The notes: generated by a model not told the origin, from the letters alone. Numbered from the stretch's first letter, positions 1 through 11,831 are shown. The stretch is DNA of 64,000 bases from Alectoria sarmentosa (GCA_009733775.1 WOGZ01000096.1:46777-110776), one strand, 5' to 3'. Made by a program: numbers and translations.

Positions 1-68
1 CCAGAATATAGCTGTCCTTGTAAAGCAACCTCTGCTTACATCAATCGTAGTCACAACCACCCAACACG

Positions 69-675
69 ATGCCCTCAGTATCCGCCTTGTTGCTCATTGC
101 CTTGTCCGGCGCCGCAGCTGTTGCGTCTAGCGACCCGACAAATATTGCAAGCTACCCGCCATGTGTCGTGAGTCATCCTGTTTATCCTCTTTTCCCAGCA
201 AAGTGTAGCATTGGCACAATCAGATCCAAGGAACTGACAATTACCACCAATCAGCAAAAATGCCAAACTGCCCTTCTCCCCTCCACCGGCTGTGGTAGTC
301 TCTCAAATCGCACCTGCGTATGCAAGTTAACGGCTGGCTCACAACTCAATATATGTGAAGAACAGACGTGCAGTGCCTCCGACTTTGGAAGTATGATGAA
401 TTCCCCTTTCTTGTTGTGGCATTGGCTTGAGCTAGCTACATCGGTCCCGGAAGCGTTAACCCTTTGCCCTGGCAGTTCTCCAAAGTCTCGTATACGCTCT
501 CTGCAGCCCGGTCGGCGGCATTGGGAGTAATGTGTCCAATGCGTCGTATAGCATCCCGGCCAACACGCCTGCGCCGACGGCCTTTACTGGGGGTGCGGTC
601 GCTGTGATGAAGGAAGCGGTTGGCTGCAGCGTACTTGTGCTAGTTGGAGCGCTGGGCTGGCAGATTTTGTTGTGA
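69..675 (+). CDS. CFEM-domain secreted protein, probably GPI-anchored
   Basis: Predicted exons are 69-167, 255-390 and 476-675, with clean GT...AG introns of 87 and 85 bp, giving 144 residues. The N-terminus is a hydrophobic signal peptide ending near an ALA/SS-rich stretch. The mature part has eight cysteines in the CFEM spacing (PPC, KC, GC, TCVC, IC, TC, LC), starting with PPCVQKC. A Ser/Thr/Pro/Ala-rich stretch and a hydrophobic C-terminal tail (VLVLVGALGWQILL) follow, as in GPI-anchor signals. CFEM proteins sit in the fungal cell wall or membrane, and some bind heme or act in host contact. The Asp that often precedes the TC.C pair seems to be Asn (SNRTC) here. Without splicing, frame 1 runs to 530 and loses the last cysteine and the tail, so the spliced model is preferred. 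No operon-like neighbour was seen. Confidence 0.82.
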
Positions 676-2788
676 CGCTGCCTTGCTCAGGCGGTGCCGC
701 TTCTTACTTGCTCTCGCACGCTTTGGCTAGGCAGCAGCCGCTGTAATAATCGGACGTATAATTATTGAAGTCCCAGACATCATATTGGGGGATGTCTGGG
801 TTTCAAACAGCAGTGAGCTCTGGTTTCTAGACTGGCATGGCCAAAATACTGCACGAGAAGACCTCTGCTACCAAACTCAGCTAATCCTCGAACACGCATT
901 GATAGATGCGTTGGATCTATGTGTGAATTTCTTCGTGATTTTCTGTCAGGACTCCTTCCCTCTTCTAATAATACCCTTAGATGTTTTGGACTGAGGCTCC
1001 TACACACATAAAAATCTATCAATATGGGGAAGAAAGAAATACCAGGGTGCCTTCACTTCAAACCTGATTCCTCGTGTCAACCTCGAGTCACCGCCTCGCA
1101 GCATTCTCCACAGCCACCATGATTTTAAAGATGACTGAAAGTGCGAGCGTACTATCCGTCCCATTTTAAGGCTTGCGAAGCTGGCATAACTTCGTTGAGG
1201 CGCTCTTCTTAGAGGACGCAGATAGATCTATCCAAGTCTATCTCCACAGCTTGGTACTTAAGTCCAAATCAAAGACCAGGTATTTCTTTGGAAAGACGGT
1301 ATGAATCATGTCTCAAATACCTTAGCGGAGGGCTATGGTTTGCGACAACTGTATCTAACTGGTATTCCAAATAATAACCGCTAATAAGCGGTTTTTTTGT
1401 AATGTAACCTATTATTGCTGAATGTGTGTTAGGTTATATATCATAATCGATTACAATTAAATAACGTTAATTGAACGATTTTTCGCACATCCGTCTCAAT
1501 AATATATACGATTATTTATAAGAACATATATTTATTTTTAAAGTTATCAAACATGTCAAGTTCATGCTCGAAAGTCTCATATGTCGAGAAACATCAACGC
1601 TTTTAAGAATTTAACACCAAAAACGAACGATTTGAATGATTTTCTCGCGGGGGTGACATTCGCAATATCTTGCGTTGAGTATATGAATGATTGATGTGGA
1701 GGTGTGAGGTGGTATAGTAAAAGTCAAGACATCTTCTATTCTTAGATACTCAGGGTCATCCCCGATTCCGACGCTATTTCGGCACTAAATGAAAATTACA
1801 ACTTATTAATCATGCTTTCGTATTATCGATGAAAGGTATCGTTTATAAAAAACGATAATAAATAATAACGTTTGTTTTTTGTAACTGCCTATGGGCAGCT
1901 ATTTTGCTTGAGACCGTTATATATTTGTTACGATAGTGCTACGGTACGGTTACGGTACTAAGTCTTACGCTTGGGTCGCTAAGGTATTCGAGAAAGACGG
2001 GTCATAAATTTACATTTCCCTAGGAAGGAGCACGCTAGTCCGAAATGGTCTTATCAGATCAGATAAGGATGACCAATCATATCGGTCAGGTCCTTGGCAC
2101 GTCGTGCCCCTGAAGACGCACTGCACTTTATCAACGCATCGAGTCTTTTCATTTTTCGTACACAACATGTGTGAGCTAAAAGTTATGCACACAAGATCTG
2201 ATGGGTCACGATGGTGATGATCAGACTGATCCTTAGCGTATAGAATGATTTTGGTGTACCAGGGTAGAGCTATAAATAGTACTCGTCGCGGTGTCTGCTG
2301 TACTACTGCTACTACTAGTACTACTGCTACAGTGGATTGCTACTGTATGTCAGGTCTTTCCTTGACTAGTTCTGCGAAATTTCAGCTCTTCTTCCTTCGT
2401 GGATCCTTTTCCTCTCATATCATGTCCTCTGCGCTCTCAGTCGATCAGTGTCTGATTTGGTGTAATGGCTTTCCTGTGGAATTTCGCCTATTAGTTTTCT
2501 CTTTCGTCAGTATCCTAGCAGGAGTATGCTTTACATCAGGTTTTTTGACCCTTTTGATATCTCTCAAGAACATGCGCCGCGATCTCATCGGTTCCCAATC
2601 ACCAGCTGCGGTTGCAAAATCGATGTCCCTATCCCTAGATGGAGGCAAGCGCGCCTGACTGTATCTCGTTCCTGTCCTGCTTTTTTCCCGAGAGTTTCAT
2701 TCTCGGTGTCATTTCCACACCGGTCCAGTCGGGGAGGAGAAAAGTTTTATGAGAATTTACATGCTGACTGAATTGATGCGTCTTAGCA
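676..2788. other. Gene-free stretch with a small AT-rich, RIP-like island
   Basis: No convincing reading frame was seen on either strand. About 1370-1560 and 1790-1930 are clearly AT-rich, with many TpA steps, and look like a small mutated repeat relic. A short inverted repeat (ACCGCTAATAAGCGGT) lies near 1377-1392. The open frames at 2245-2771 lack protein-like composition and are probably chance. Confidence 0.5.
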
Positions 2789-4130
2789 ATGACCAAGCCA
2801 TTCCCAATAAACACGACTTACATGACTAACTCACCTCATTCATGCTCTGCATTCACAAATGAGTGCATGGGTGAACTCTTGGGCTTCGGGCCCATGCTAC
2901 GCTCCTGGAATTGCTGCCTCAACGTTCTGCTCATGCTCAAAAATATTTTCTGCTCTTGCGGAACTGCAGACAGTGACAACGACTGGGACCCTACCCGGAG
3001 GCGATTTGGTTCGGACGAACACCTTCACGATGTCTACTGTCAAAGAAAAGTCTTACGAACCTCCAATGGCATGCTGCTCGAAGACTTACGAAATCTATGC
3101 TTCCAGCGTCCAGATAATATACTGGCACGTGGATCTTAATATCATGAATTCATCTATAACAGCTGCACCAGCGTCGAGTCCTGATAGTACTGTTGCCGGC
3201 AACTTCACATTGCAAGTTCTAGCCTGACAATCTCTCGCATCCTCTAACAATTCTTCAGCATTTCTCCTTCGGTCTACATGACCTACCAAGGTCTGAATGC
3301 CCAGTACGACTGTGGCTATTTCTCAAGCTTCACGACAGGTGCTGTTTATGACATCAAGATTGCCTATCCTTCACATGGGCTTTCAACCTATGTGGACCCG
3401 TTGTGGATGCCAGTGCAGACAGGACCAGAGCCAGCCTTGTTGTTTTAAGCGACCAATTACACGGAATTCGAACAGTACAAAGCTAAAACTGCAAATGAGG
3501 GCTACTCAAAAAATCTCAGAATTCCGAGTGACCTGGCGGGGATTGATCCAGCGCGGAGCACTTGCACTCCTGGCATGTATGGGTCCTGTCATCCCCCTCG
3601 AGTGCTGACCGCGGCGCAGAACATTGTCGCTCCAACGCTAGCACAGTTAGATAGACCCTTCAGCAACCGCAGCTTTAGCAGCTGGAATAGCCCTAACACA
3701 TGTTCTAGCTACTCCTACACCACCTCCTAAAGACACTGCGAACGGACCCTTGCAACCGGATCCTCCGGCCCTGCAACCAGTCTTCACAGTAGCAAGCAGG
3801 CCAGATCTTCAGTGCGGCACCGACTGGTTTTGCCATTGGGAGTCAGAGCGTGGGGCGTTTGACGGGACTGTGGTCTCGCTAGAACCTTCGGGGGTGCAAG
3901 TTGGGTCAAAGTAGATGCCGTTGACGAACGCGCAGACAACTAAAGGGGGTTTGGGTGGGTTGATCATAAGTGGTTTTAGGAGCAGTAGGGAGCCTGGAGG
4001 AACAAGTGGAACAGGGAATGGGTCGAGCGTTTTGGCATTCACTAGCAAAGTGAGAAGAAGATTAGGCACTGTCTTTGTTGGAAATGTGGGTACATCTATA
4101 GTCATGGGAGTCCTTTCACAGTTAGTGTAA
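2789..4130 (+). pseudogene. Broken gene for a large fungal secreted/GPI-type protein
   Basis: Protein-like pieces occur in order but in changing frames. A cysteine-containing block at about 2859-3200 includes YEPPMACCSK and VQIIYWHVD. A block at about 3262-3645 begins SPSVYMTYQGLN. A Pro/Thr-rich linker with LTHVLATPTPPPKD follows. The end is the low-complexity repeat type seen in many fungal wall proteins (AAPTGFAIGSQSV, then GTVVSLEPSGVQVGSK) and a Gly/Ser tail with a hydrophobic end that resembles a GPI signal (to 4130). The frame is broken by an in-frame TAA near 3447-3449 (after PALLF), an in-frame TAG just before 3915, and at least two frameshifts at about 3650 and 3800. TAA from CAA and TAG from CAG are the changes RIP makes. 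The function of the family is not known to me, and the true start is uncertain. Confidence 0.6.
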
Positions 4131-4576
4131 ATAAAAGAGATTTTTTTCTTGGTATATGAGAGGTGTATACTAGATGTATATAGATCTGTATATATTGATG
4201 AAATGGAGAACGGTCAAGGTTATGGGACAAGGCAAGCCCGGCGATGGTACTACTGTACATAGTGAAGAACACAGCTTGACCACTGGAACCCTCATAATTG
4301 ATTGGTCGGAGCGGGCCGTTCCCTTTCAGGCAGGAGCTAAACATAGATCTGCCGTTGACTCGAGCTTCGCCACAATGTCATTGTCAGCAGCTCAAATATA
4401 GGGTCGCGCATGCCGAGAGCACCAGCAATGATGTGTAAAGCGTGCCCAGACCGTATCTGGGTCGCCTCAGTAGCACCTGGCTGACAATCGCTAGGCATAT
4501 TATCCCAAGTCAAGCATGAACCATTTCGAGCTGGAGCCTGGCTTGACCGCGCCACTCCTGTATAGCAGTCCCATGT
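4131..4576. other. Intergenic, nothing recognised
   Basis: Spacer between the broken secreted-protein gene and the CorA-like gene. It presumably holds the 3' end of the former and the promoter of the latter. No further motif could be supported. Confidence 0.4.
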
Positions 4577-6999
4577 ATGATGGCGGAACTAGTACGATCC
4601 AGTGACGTTCTTTCCAGCATTCTAGACGTCTTGCAGCGCATCGAGTCGAAGCTGGAAGGGCATGAAGAGCGGTTCAAGAGCCTGGAATACCACACGCCGA
4701 TCAGCAATGGACGGAGAAAGGCGGATGGACTTGATGGCAATGTCGATACACCGAGCGGCACTTCACGGACTGCAGAGATGTTCTACACCTCTGCCGATAC
4801 CTTGCGACCTTCGAGGAAGGGGACACCTACAAGTGATGACTCGTCAGGAGATACCAGCACTGCGCTCAAAGTTCCCTATAGCCAGTGGAGCATCAACCAG
4901 TTGGACCGCTTTTTCAACCTCTCGCTTTCAAATTTACTTGAAGCTCGTCTTGGGGACTGTTGGAAAATGCCGGACGATAATCGACTACCCCTGAAATTCT
5001 TCAAAACCAATATCCTGAAGAGTAATAGTCCTTTCGGAGTACCCATAGACAGTTTTCCTACATCCAGACAGCCTGTTGAACGAGATCTCGAATTTCTTTG
5101 CCAATTCGACGATGAATTGAGAGCCCACCCAGGCAATGATTTCATGGTAGTTGATTTCGATGCAACGGACGACACTAGACTCTACAGGCTAGGCGAACAG
5201 GCTTTTGGATCAGAGCTACAAGTGGAGGCTCAAGGCTCAAACACCGCGCCGTGGTCGAGGCTGATGTAGGTTGCAGGATTTCGCCCTCGCTGATTTCCGC
5301 TGACTTGTTTTAAGTTTGTACCAAGGGGCCACTTCTGGCGAAAGTATTCAACCGACTGAAAAGAGGGCCCCCCGACAACCTATACCATACTTTACAAGCA
5401 CCGACAAGATCAAGGGATTATGGGAGCATCTGGATTACCACTTGCAGACCAAGCGGAGAGGCATCACAACGAATCCGTATGCAAACGCTTGGAACGGATT
5501 TCACACCAACTTCTACGAAATACGCGAAGTCACAGAGTGGCAGGTCAAGGAGCTTTGGAAGCATGGTCCGCTATACGGTCATCCTCTCGGCTGGCATTTC
5601 CGCAAATGCGCCTACACGGTGAGCTGGTGTTAGATCAAGTCGACTTTGACTGAAATACTGATGACCATGGCCAGATATACTCGCCCGTGTCTGTCGATAC
5701 ATTACAGCATACTGAGAACGTTCTCATGGATACGAACCGGCATTGGACCTTACTGGTGCTTGCGCCAGACCGCTTTTTCAATGACAAAAACACTTCATTT
5801 CCTATGAACGCTTCATCGCCAGGCAGAGCACAAGCCTTAGGCTACTCTTTAGGAAGACTCACTCAGCCAGGCGCTGAACTAAACCTGATCGGCCAGGGCC
5901 TGGAGAGGATTGCCGATCGTTGGGCGGAATTTCTGTCCTACTTTGACTATATACTCGACGGCGGCGACTCTTTGATGAAACCGGCAGAGCACGACAACCT
6001 GTTATTTGACGATGGCGCCTTCTCGAGATCAAGACGTTACTTTTGGGCGATCGACTGCTTGTCTGAGTTCGAAATTAGTATCACAGACAATATCACTCAA
6101 TGGGAGCTGTATAAAGCTGCTCGAGTACATTCGATGAAAGACCTGCCCGAGCATGACCAACGTCAACTGTCTTTTGCGGAAAGGCAATACCGCGTTTTGC
6201 AGAACCAACGGGAATCATTTAGGCAAAAGCTTGCATCAACAAAAGCCTTGAGGGACGCTGTATGTGGCCCTAGCTTGGTAAATGGGGCTGAAGCTCACAC
6301 CTAGCAGCTGTTCAACGCTAGTGCTGTCATCGAAAGCAGGGCGTCAACGAGGCTAGGTGAGAACGTCAAGTTGCTCACATTCGTTAGCATATTTTTCCTT
6401 CCGCTTGCTTTTACCACTGTAAGTCTGCCTTTTCCGATTCGTGCCTGCGTCTCTTGATTGCAATGACAATGCGGGGCTCTGAACCCTGAATTATACGTCA
6501 AGACGTGCTGAGAATACAAGCTGTCTTCTTACTAACAGGTCTTCAGTCTCTTTGGAGCGTGAACGACCAGTTCTCTATGACGGCACTGATCTATGTCGTA
6601 ATAATTGTCGCTCTAGTGACCTATTTCATCATGTTCAATATCAACAGCTTGGCTCAAGGCTTTGGCCAGGTGTACAATAATAAGAAAAAGTACATTGTGC
6701 GCGCAATGAAACGTGACCGCAACGAAGCCTGGAAGCAGCGCGGTCAGAGATTCGAGGTCTTTCGTCCAAAGCACGAGAGCCCAGAACCCTCCGAGTGGTA
6801 CATACCCTTCTACGCCCTCCTGCATCCTGCAGTCGCACTAGGGTTGGGTCGCAGGGAAGGATCAATTGATAGCCATCCAACGTCTAAAAGCGAAAAGGAG
6901 TCTAGGCCGTCAAAGGGTAGTCTTGCTAGACTATTTCGAAGACGGAAACGCCGGACCAAAGAGGACGATGTGAATGATCAGCCTTGGGTCATTGAATAG
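4577..6999 (+). CDS. CorA-like membrane protein (fungal family), GMN motif absent
   Basis: Predicted exons 4577-5265, 5315-5618, 5675-6259, 6305-6418 and 6547-6999 keep frame and give 714 residues. The N-terminus (RIESKLEGHEERFKSLE) is coiled-coil-like and is followed by a large soluble part. Near residues 528-565 is the typical CorA lead-in to the first membrane helix: LFNASAVIESRASTRLGENV, then KLLTFVSIFFLPLAF. A second helix (ALIYVVIIVALVTYFIMF) and a basic cytosolic tail rich in Arg/Lys/Ser follow. True CorA/Mrs2 Mg2+ channels have Gly-Met-Asn in the loop between the helices. Here the loop reads SLWSVND, so channel selectivity, or ion transport itself, is doubtful. Many fungal paralogues with this layout are annotated only as CorA-like. 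The start could be either ATG of the 4577/4580 pair, and an upstream exon is not excluded. Confidence 0.8.
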
Positions 7000-7780
7000 A
7001 ATATCCATATCTTGTCATACCAATATGGACGAAGCTCTTCCAAATATCTTGGCCTTTACGGCAGCCCTCGACATTCTCCGCGAGCGATTTCTTTCAGCAA
7101 GAGCATTCTCTGCGTTGCCAGCTCTGAACGGACGAGGCTCCCGCTCAGAGCCACGTCGCTGAAGTTCCGATGCGCAGGCCAATCTACAGCTGAACATGTG
7201 CGAGCTAAGCCGCAGCGGGCTCGGCTATAGTACAAGCCACGAGTGGGGTGGGCGCATGGGTGACGAGAATGTCGCTGCACAATTTGCGCACTGGGACGTG
7301 GAGGCTACATAACGAAAGCCGTCGAAATTCTGCCACGCGCGTTACGAGGCTATAGTCAGCCCGCCTATACTTAGTTTCTCCATTGCCTTAACGCCGTTCT
7401 CGGGCTTCGAGACTTCAGGAGTCTGATTCGATGGATTTTTGGGATGGTTGTTGTTGGGATCGTGGCGCAGCAAGGTCTTACCCACGACGTCGCAACACTG
7501 CTCACAAAATGCCTTGCTGCGGATTCTTCCCTCCATTCTCGATAGCCGCTTGCTCAAGATGATAAGTTACCCAGTACACGTTGTTGAGTCTATGTGCTGT
7601 TGCAGGATGTGTGGGATCTCTAATATCAAGTGCGCATCCTTTCGTGAGCTTCACAGATTGTTCAATTGATCTCTGTCTCTGTGTTGTTAGTGTGTCCATT
7701 GCCAACTTGGGCCCTTCATCATCAAAACCATAGCTCAACAGCTCAATTGCTCAACAGCTCAACGGCTCCACGTCTCGACG
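7000..7780. other. Intergenic, with a weak minus-strand reading frame
   Basis: No clear gene. On the minus strand, overlapping frames at 7502-7738 and 7342-7557 have partly protein-like composition (for example RHDPNNNHPKNPSNQTPEVS), but no ATG opens the first one near its start and joining them needs an unproven intron. A small unrecognised gene is possible; I do not call it. Confidence 0.3.
7731..7768. repeat. Short tandem repeat, 9-bp unit (gctcaacag)
   Basis: About four imperfect copies of a 9-base unit (AGCTCAACA, AGCTCAATT, GCTCAACAG, CTCAACGG) lie just upstream of the ATG at 7781, probably in the 5' untranslated leader of that gene. Confidence 0.6.
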
Positions 7781-8107
7781 ATGACCTCCCCCACCTCTGA
7801 CCCCGACTACCCTGGCCCAGCATACATACCAGGAACCAAATCACCTGGTTACGCCGAAGCGACTGTGTTGGAAGCACAATCCACTGATACAGATGCTTCG
7901 TTGCCAGCCTATTCGCCGTCCAGACCATCTGTACCGTGGCCTGGACAGTCCGAAGCTGCTGTTCTCAATGTCGAGTGCACTGTCCGACGAGCTCGCCTCG
8001 GCGAAAGAACCAGAACGCTAGCTTGCTTTATGTTGTTGGCGTTTCTGCTCGTCGCCATTTTCATTGTGGTTGTGGTTATTGAGGTCGTTGGTCATCTGGA
8101 TCAGTGA
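7781..8107 (+). CDS. Small single-pass membrane protein, function unknown
   Basis: An uninterrupted frame of 108 residues starts at an ATG preceded by CGACG. The first 75 residues are Pro/Ser/Thr/Tyr-rich (PTSDPDYPGPAYIPGTKSPG) and look disordered. Residues about 80-103 are a strong hydrophobic segment (CFMLLAFLLVAIFIVVVVIE), with Arg residues (RRARLGERTR) before it. This suggests a tail-anchored or type II/III single-pass protein. A possible donor (GTGAGA) overlaps the stop, so a further exon is possible. I do not recognise a family. Confidence 0.45.
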   Translation: MTSPTSDPDYPGPAYIPGTKSPGYAEATVLEAQSTDTDASLPAYSPSRPSVPWPGQSEAAVLNVECTVRRARLGERTRTLACFMLLAFLLVAIFIVVVVIEVVGHLDQ

Positions 8108-8846
8108 GAGAATGGAACGGGTTTCGACTGCCACAACCCGGCACAGAACAATCACCGGGTACATCAGAAAGTTTGAAGATTGTCGAAGGATCTCCACACA
8201 TCGGTCATCATGGCTCCTTTCTCTCAAGGACTTAAAACGACATAACCCTCGAAGATTTGTCAAAGCTGCATCCCAGACCAACGCCGTTTTCAATCCCTAC
8301 CATCATCATTAGACTCATCAGATCGACGCCGAGTCGACAACAAAAGAGGAAGCATTGGCAGATTTGAAGCCGGAGTCAGACCTTGCACGACCATCCGGAC
8401 CGTGACGATTATTCTTCATTTGTTGTTCCACCGCAATCACGACCATTGGAAATTACAAGTGTGGCATGAACACAAATTTCTTCCTCACAGCAAGCGCTCC
8501 CTGTACTTTGGTCGCGTTGAGCACTGCTGCGAGCTTGTTGCACTTTCAAGCTTAAGGATTCCAGGCTGAGAATCCCAAGGTTGGAATATTCGGTGAAAAG
8601 GCTCACGAATGGTGGCCGAGCCGAATCTTGAAACAACGCGTTCGCGTGCGTGAGGAGGAGCTCGATGGAATATTAATAGTGCTGAGACTTGGTCATGTTG
8701 AGCGATTTCACTATTCTATTCTTTCGTGACTCTACATCCCATCGCGCTGTTATATACTCGTCGCTGTTCTTGCGTGCGCGTGACTTTATTTATGAATTAT
8801 TTTTGACGTTTCCATTTATAATCCTCGACATCTTCAATATCAGTGA
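8108..8846. other. Intergenic, nothing recognised
   Basis: No supported reading frame. The last part may hold the promoter or first exon of the low-complexity gene that follows. Confidence 0.35.
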
Positions 8847-9557
8847 GAAGCGTTATTCTGTAATCCAACCTCAATACACCCAACCATCCCCCCCCCCCAC
8901 CACCACCATGACAATCTTCCCCCTCCCCCCCGGTCTCCCCGCCCTACAAAACCGCAACCGCAGACACCGCACCACCGCCCTACAACCTCCCTCTTCAGCA
9001 CCGCATCTCCACCTTCCACCCCGAATCAATACCGCTGCCCCCCTCTCCCTCTCCCTCACCATCACCATCACCGATACGAACCTCACCATCAACGCACCAA
9101 CCCCCTCCCCCCCCCCCCCAACCCGAATTACCCCCCCTCAGTCTACTCCCCACAACAACAACAACAACAACAAGAATATCGCCACTCACACCACTACCCA
9201 TCAAACCCCGACGATCCCGTAGACCCGAGCTCGCCGCGCGCGAGCAAAGCGCAGCAGCAGCAACAGCAGCATGCGAGTCATTTCGTAGAGAGCCGGACGG
9301 ATGTGTGGATGCGGGTGGATTTGGAAGGTGAGCTGGGGGAGAAGAAGAAGAAGGAGGAGGGTAGTGTTTTCAAATTGTATGCGCCGGTGAAGAAGGGGGA
9401 GGTGGAGCGGGGGTTATTGGAAGAGGGGGTGCGTGCTTTTGGGGGGTTTGGGGATGGTGGTGGTGGTGGTGGTTGTGGTTGTTGTGATGGTGGTGGTGGC
9501 GGTGTGGGGGGGGGGGTTGCGTGGGGAGAGGTCGTGATGGGCTGGGGGCAGGTGTGA
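8847..9557 (+). CDS. Low-complexity Pro/His/Gln- then Gly-rich reading frame, probable exon
   Basis: One frame stays open from after the TGA at 8844-8846 to the TGA at 9555-9557, about 236 codons, but has no ATG before 9309. If it is an exon, the start must lie upstream and be spliced in. An ATG at 8908 in another frame has a good context. The frame reads Pro/His-rich text, a Gln run (Q7), HHYPSNPDDPVDPSSPRASK, a second Gln run, then a more ordered part (VWMRVDLEGELGEKKKKEEG and SVFKLYAPVKKGEVERGLLE) and a Gly-rich end. C-runs of 10-14 bases make frame errors likely. All three frames are low in complexity, so this call is tentative. No family is recognised. Confidence 0.35.
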   Translation, partial: EALFCNPTSIHPTIPPPHHHHDNLPPPPRSPRPTKPQPQTPHHRPTTSLFSTASPPSTPNQYRCPPLPLPHHHHHRYEPHHQRTNPLPPPPNPNYPPSVYSPQQQQQQQEYRHSHHYPSNPDDPVDPSSPRASKAQQQQQQHASHFVESRTDVWMRVDLEGELGEKKKKEEGSVFKLYAPVKKGEVERGLLEEGVRAFGGFGDGGGGGGCGCCDGGGGGVGGGVAWGEVVMGWGQV

Positions 9558-10386
9558 CGGTCGTCGTGGTCGTGGGATAGGTCGTTTGTTTGATATCGAT
9601 TGCGGTATGGAAAGAGAAGGGGAAGAGCGGAGGCAGGATGGCGGTGCTGTAAATATGGGAGCGTGGCGTTTCGGTGTCCGAGGGTCAGAATCGGCGTTTG
9701 TGATTGCGCGTTCTTATAAGTACGTGTACAATACAAACCATCTTTCGAAATCCCAAAAATCCCGCTCGTTCAGGCCATCGAACATCGCAGCGTTTGGCCA
9801 TGCTTGCATCTGGAATCCGAAATAATATCAGAGTAGCAGTCTCGAAAGCCTGCGTTTGGGGTACGTCGAAGATCAAGTCATGAGTCTCGTTAGTAGTCGT
9901 GGGGGAGGGGGAGGCTCCGTCCCATGCATGAGCGGTCAAGTGCGGCGAGTGTACTGTCTGGCAGGATTGGGGTTTTGTCGATTGGATCGGTCACTGTGGG
10001 GCGTATCGGGGCCAAGTCTGAAGTCGCTGCTCCGGCAGATTGTTTGTCAAATCCGTTTGGCAAGATTACCCACCTTCGGGTGGAATGGTGGGAGACTGGC
10101 ACTCCAGAGCGGCGCGGTATTGTGGCAGCTTGGTTGCTTGCTTGGTGTTGGACAGGTCATGCGTGAGAGGTTATGGATGTCCGGGTGCGATGATCACGCG
10201 AGACAGTATTCTGCTAGTCACGATAGGGAAAGACATGTTCAAAGTAGAGCTAGCTGGGCTCAGGAAGCGCGTAGATTGATAAGAAGATGCAGATGGTTGA
10301 ATAGTAGCTCTGCAATGTTAGCACAGACAGACAAGAGCTCAGAGACGAAATTCCAGATGGTCTACTGAGTCCTACCACAGTCCCAC
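9558..10386. other. Intergenic, nothing recognised
   Basis: Open frames here (for example 9856-10368) have no protein-like composition or splice support. The stretch separates the low-complexity gene from the 3' end of the minus-strand methyltransferase. Confidence 0.4.
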
Positions 10387-11831
10387 CTACAACTTTCGGA
10401 CAGCCTCGATCAAGCCTTCGGTTTCTTTACCAATCGTGTGGAATTTGACGATCTCCAAACCCACAGACCCCAGCAGTTCCTTCCACTGCGGCTGCGTACG
10501 TTCCATACCAGAAAATATGGCTAGCATCTGAATGTCAAGGAGGGCTGGGAGGAGGGGACTGCCGCTGTCGGGCAAGACCCAGTCATTGATCAGGATCTTG
10601 GAATAGCCCGGCTCCATAGCTGCGACGGTGTTGCCGAGGATTTCGCGACACTTGTCGTCAGACCAGTCATGGAAGATTGAGCGGAAGTAGTAGGCTCGAG
10701 CACCTAGAGAAGGTTTTAGAACAATTTTGAGGCCGGTGATATCCTAGATTCATTGCTTACCTTTGATTGGTTGCTCAGTAAAGAAGTCGTATTTCTTTCG
10801 CACGATATCTGGATGAAGCTCTTTGATATCATCAATAACGGAAGGCAGGTCCTGTAGCACCAGACGTCCAGCTTGGTTTGGGAAGCGACTTTTGAACGTT
10901 TGGATATCGTACCCGTTCCCACCAGCAACGTCTACAAGTAGAGCAGAATTATCGGTCTCTGCTTTGGATCCTTCAAAGAGCAACTCCTCGGTGGGAAAGA
11001 TCTCGAACCATTGAGTTCTACCAAGACGCCAGCCCTCCAGCATAGTAAGGAAGCCGGTGAGCTTTGCAGGATACTGCATCAACCAGGGGAAGAACGGCAA
11101 TTCAGTGTTTTCTGCGTATTGGAAGACGCCCATAGGACCTTCAGGATTCTTGTAGCCAGTTTGGGCTAGGAACTTGGGCATCTTCGTACAACACAGGGCT
11201 CCTTCATCGTGCCTGCAGGACGATTTCAGCTCCTCTACAGGAGGATGTATGGTCACACAACTGACATGAATTTGAAGCCTCCTAATAGCGCTGGAATGGC
11301 GAATGCTTTGGAAACGGGCCCAGCTACGTAGGTCTCATACCCTGTCTCGATTACCGTATGCGTGGCAGCCAATGGCCTCAGAATGCGGACTAGAGAGAAT
11401 GAGTGGCCCAAATCCAGCATGACAGGATCGTATCGAAAAACTACCTATAAGTAGCTTGTCACCGCCAGTGATACTCGCTAGTTCAGTGGCTGTCTTGGCG
11501 CTTTGGCTCTTGTTGAGAGCATCGAATAAACCCATCTCAATGGCAGTCCTGATACAGGCATTCAGATGTGGCTTTTCGTCGGCGAAATCATTAGTACCTT
11601 GCGCTTTGTGTTTTCTTCGGTATCGGAGAGTAGAACTACCTGAAATAGGAGCTTCCAAATAATATTTGGAGGGGTCTCGAGCATAGCTGTTGCTTGCTGA
11701 GTTACACCGAGTAGTTTCTGGCGTGCTTGTTCGTCTTCGGCGACATCTTTTGACAAGATTTGGAGCTCTTTCTCAAGAGCCTCGATGCGATCCTGGAGGC
11801 TCATGATTGCGTTATGAGAGGTGAAAATCAA
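10387..11831 (-). CDS. SAM-dependent O-methyltransferase, fungal secondary-metabolite type
   Basis: Predicted exons on the minus strand are 11831-11640, 11571-11445, 11389-11266, 11212-10761 and 10703-10387. All phases fit and give 403 residues, the usual length for this family. The N-terminal helical part (MSLQDRIEALEKELQIL) is the dimerisation region. The SAM-binding glycine loop is LLVDVAGGNGYDIQTF (about residues 240-255). The later motif FHDWSDDKC (His about 310) is where this family places its catalytic base. The closest type is the sterigmatocystin/aflatoxin 8-O-methyltransferase-like group, which methylates hydroxyls of aromatic products in the cytosol. No polyketide synthase, NRPS or other tailoring gene is adjacent, so the substrate cannot be inferred. 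One donor (GTCAGT) is less usual but restores the family sequence FKFMHDEG exactly. An internal Met (MSLQ) is an alternative start. Confidence 0.88.

Noticed and set aside
8689..9222. 177-codon Pro/Thr-rich plus-strand frame and its minus-strand mirrors
   Set aside because: Low-complexity C-rich DNA keeps all frames open. The frame that continues into ordered sequence (to 9557) is another one.
9278..9736. 152-codon minus-strand frame rich in Pro
   Set aside because: Mirror of the Gly-rich plus-strand frame, with no motif or splice support.
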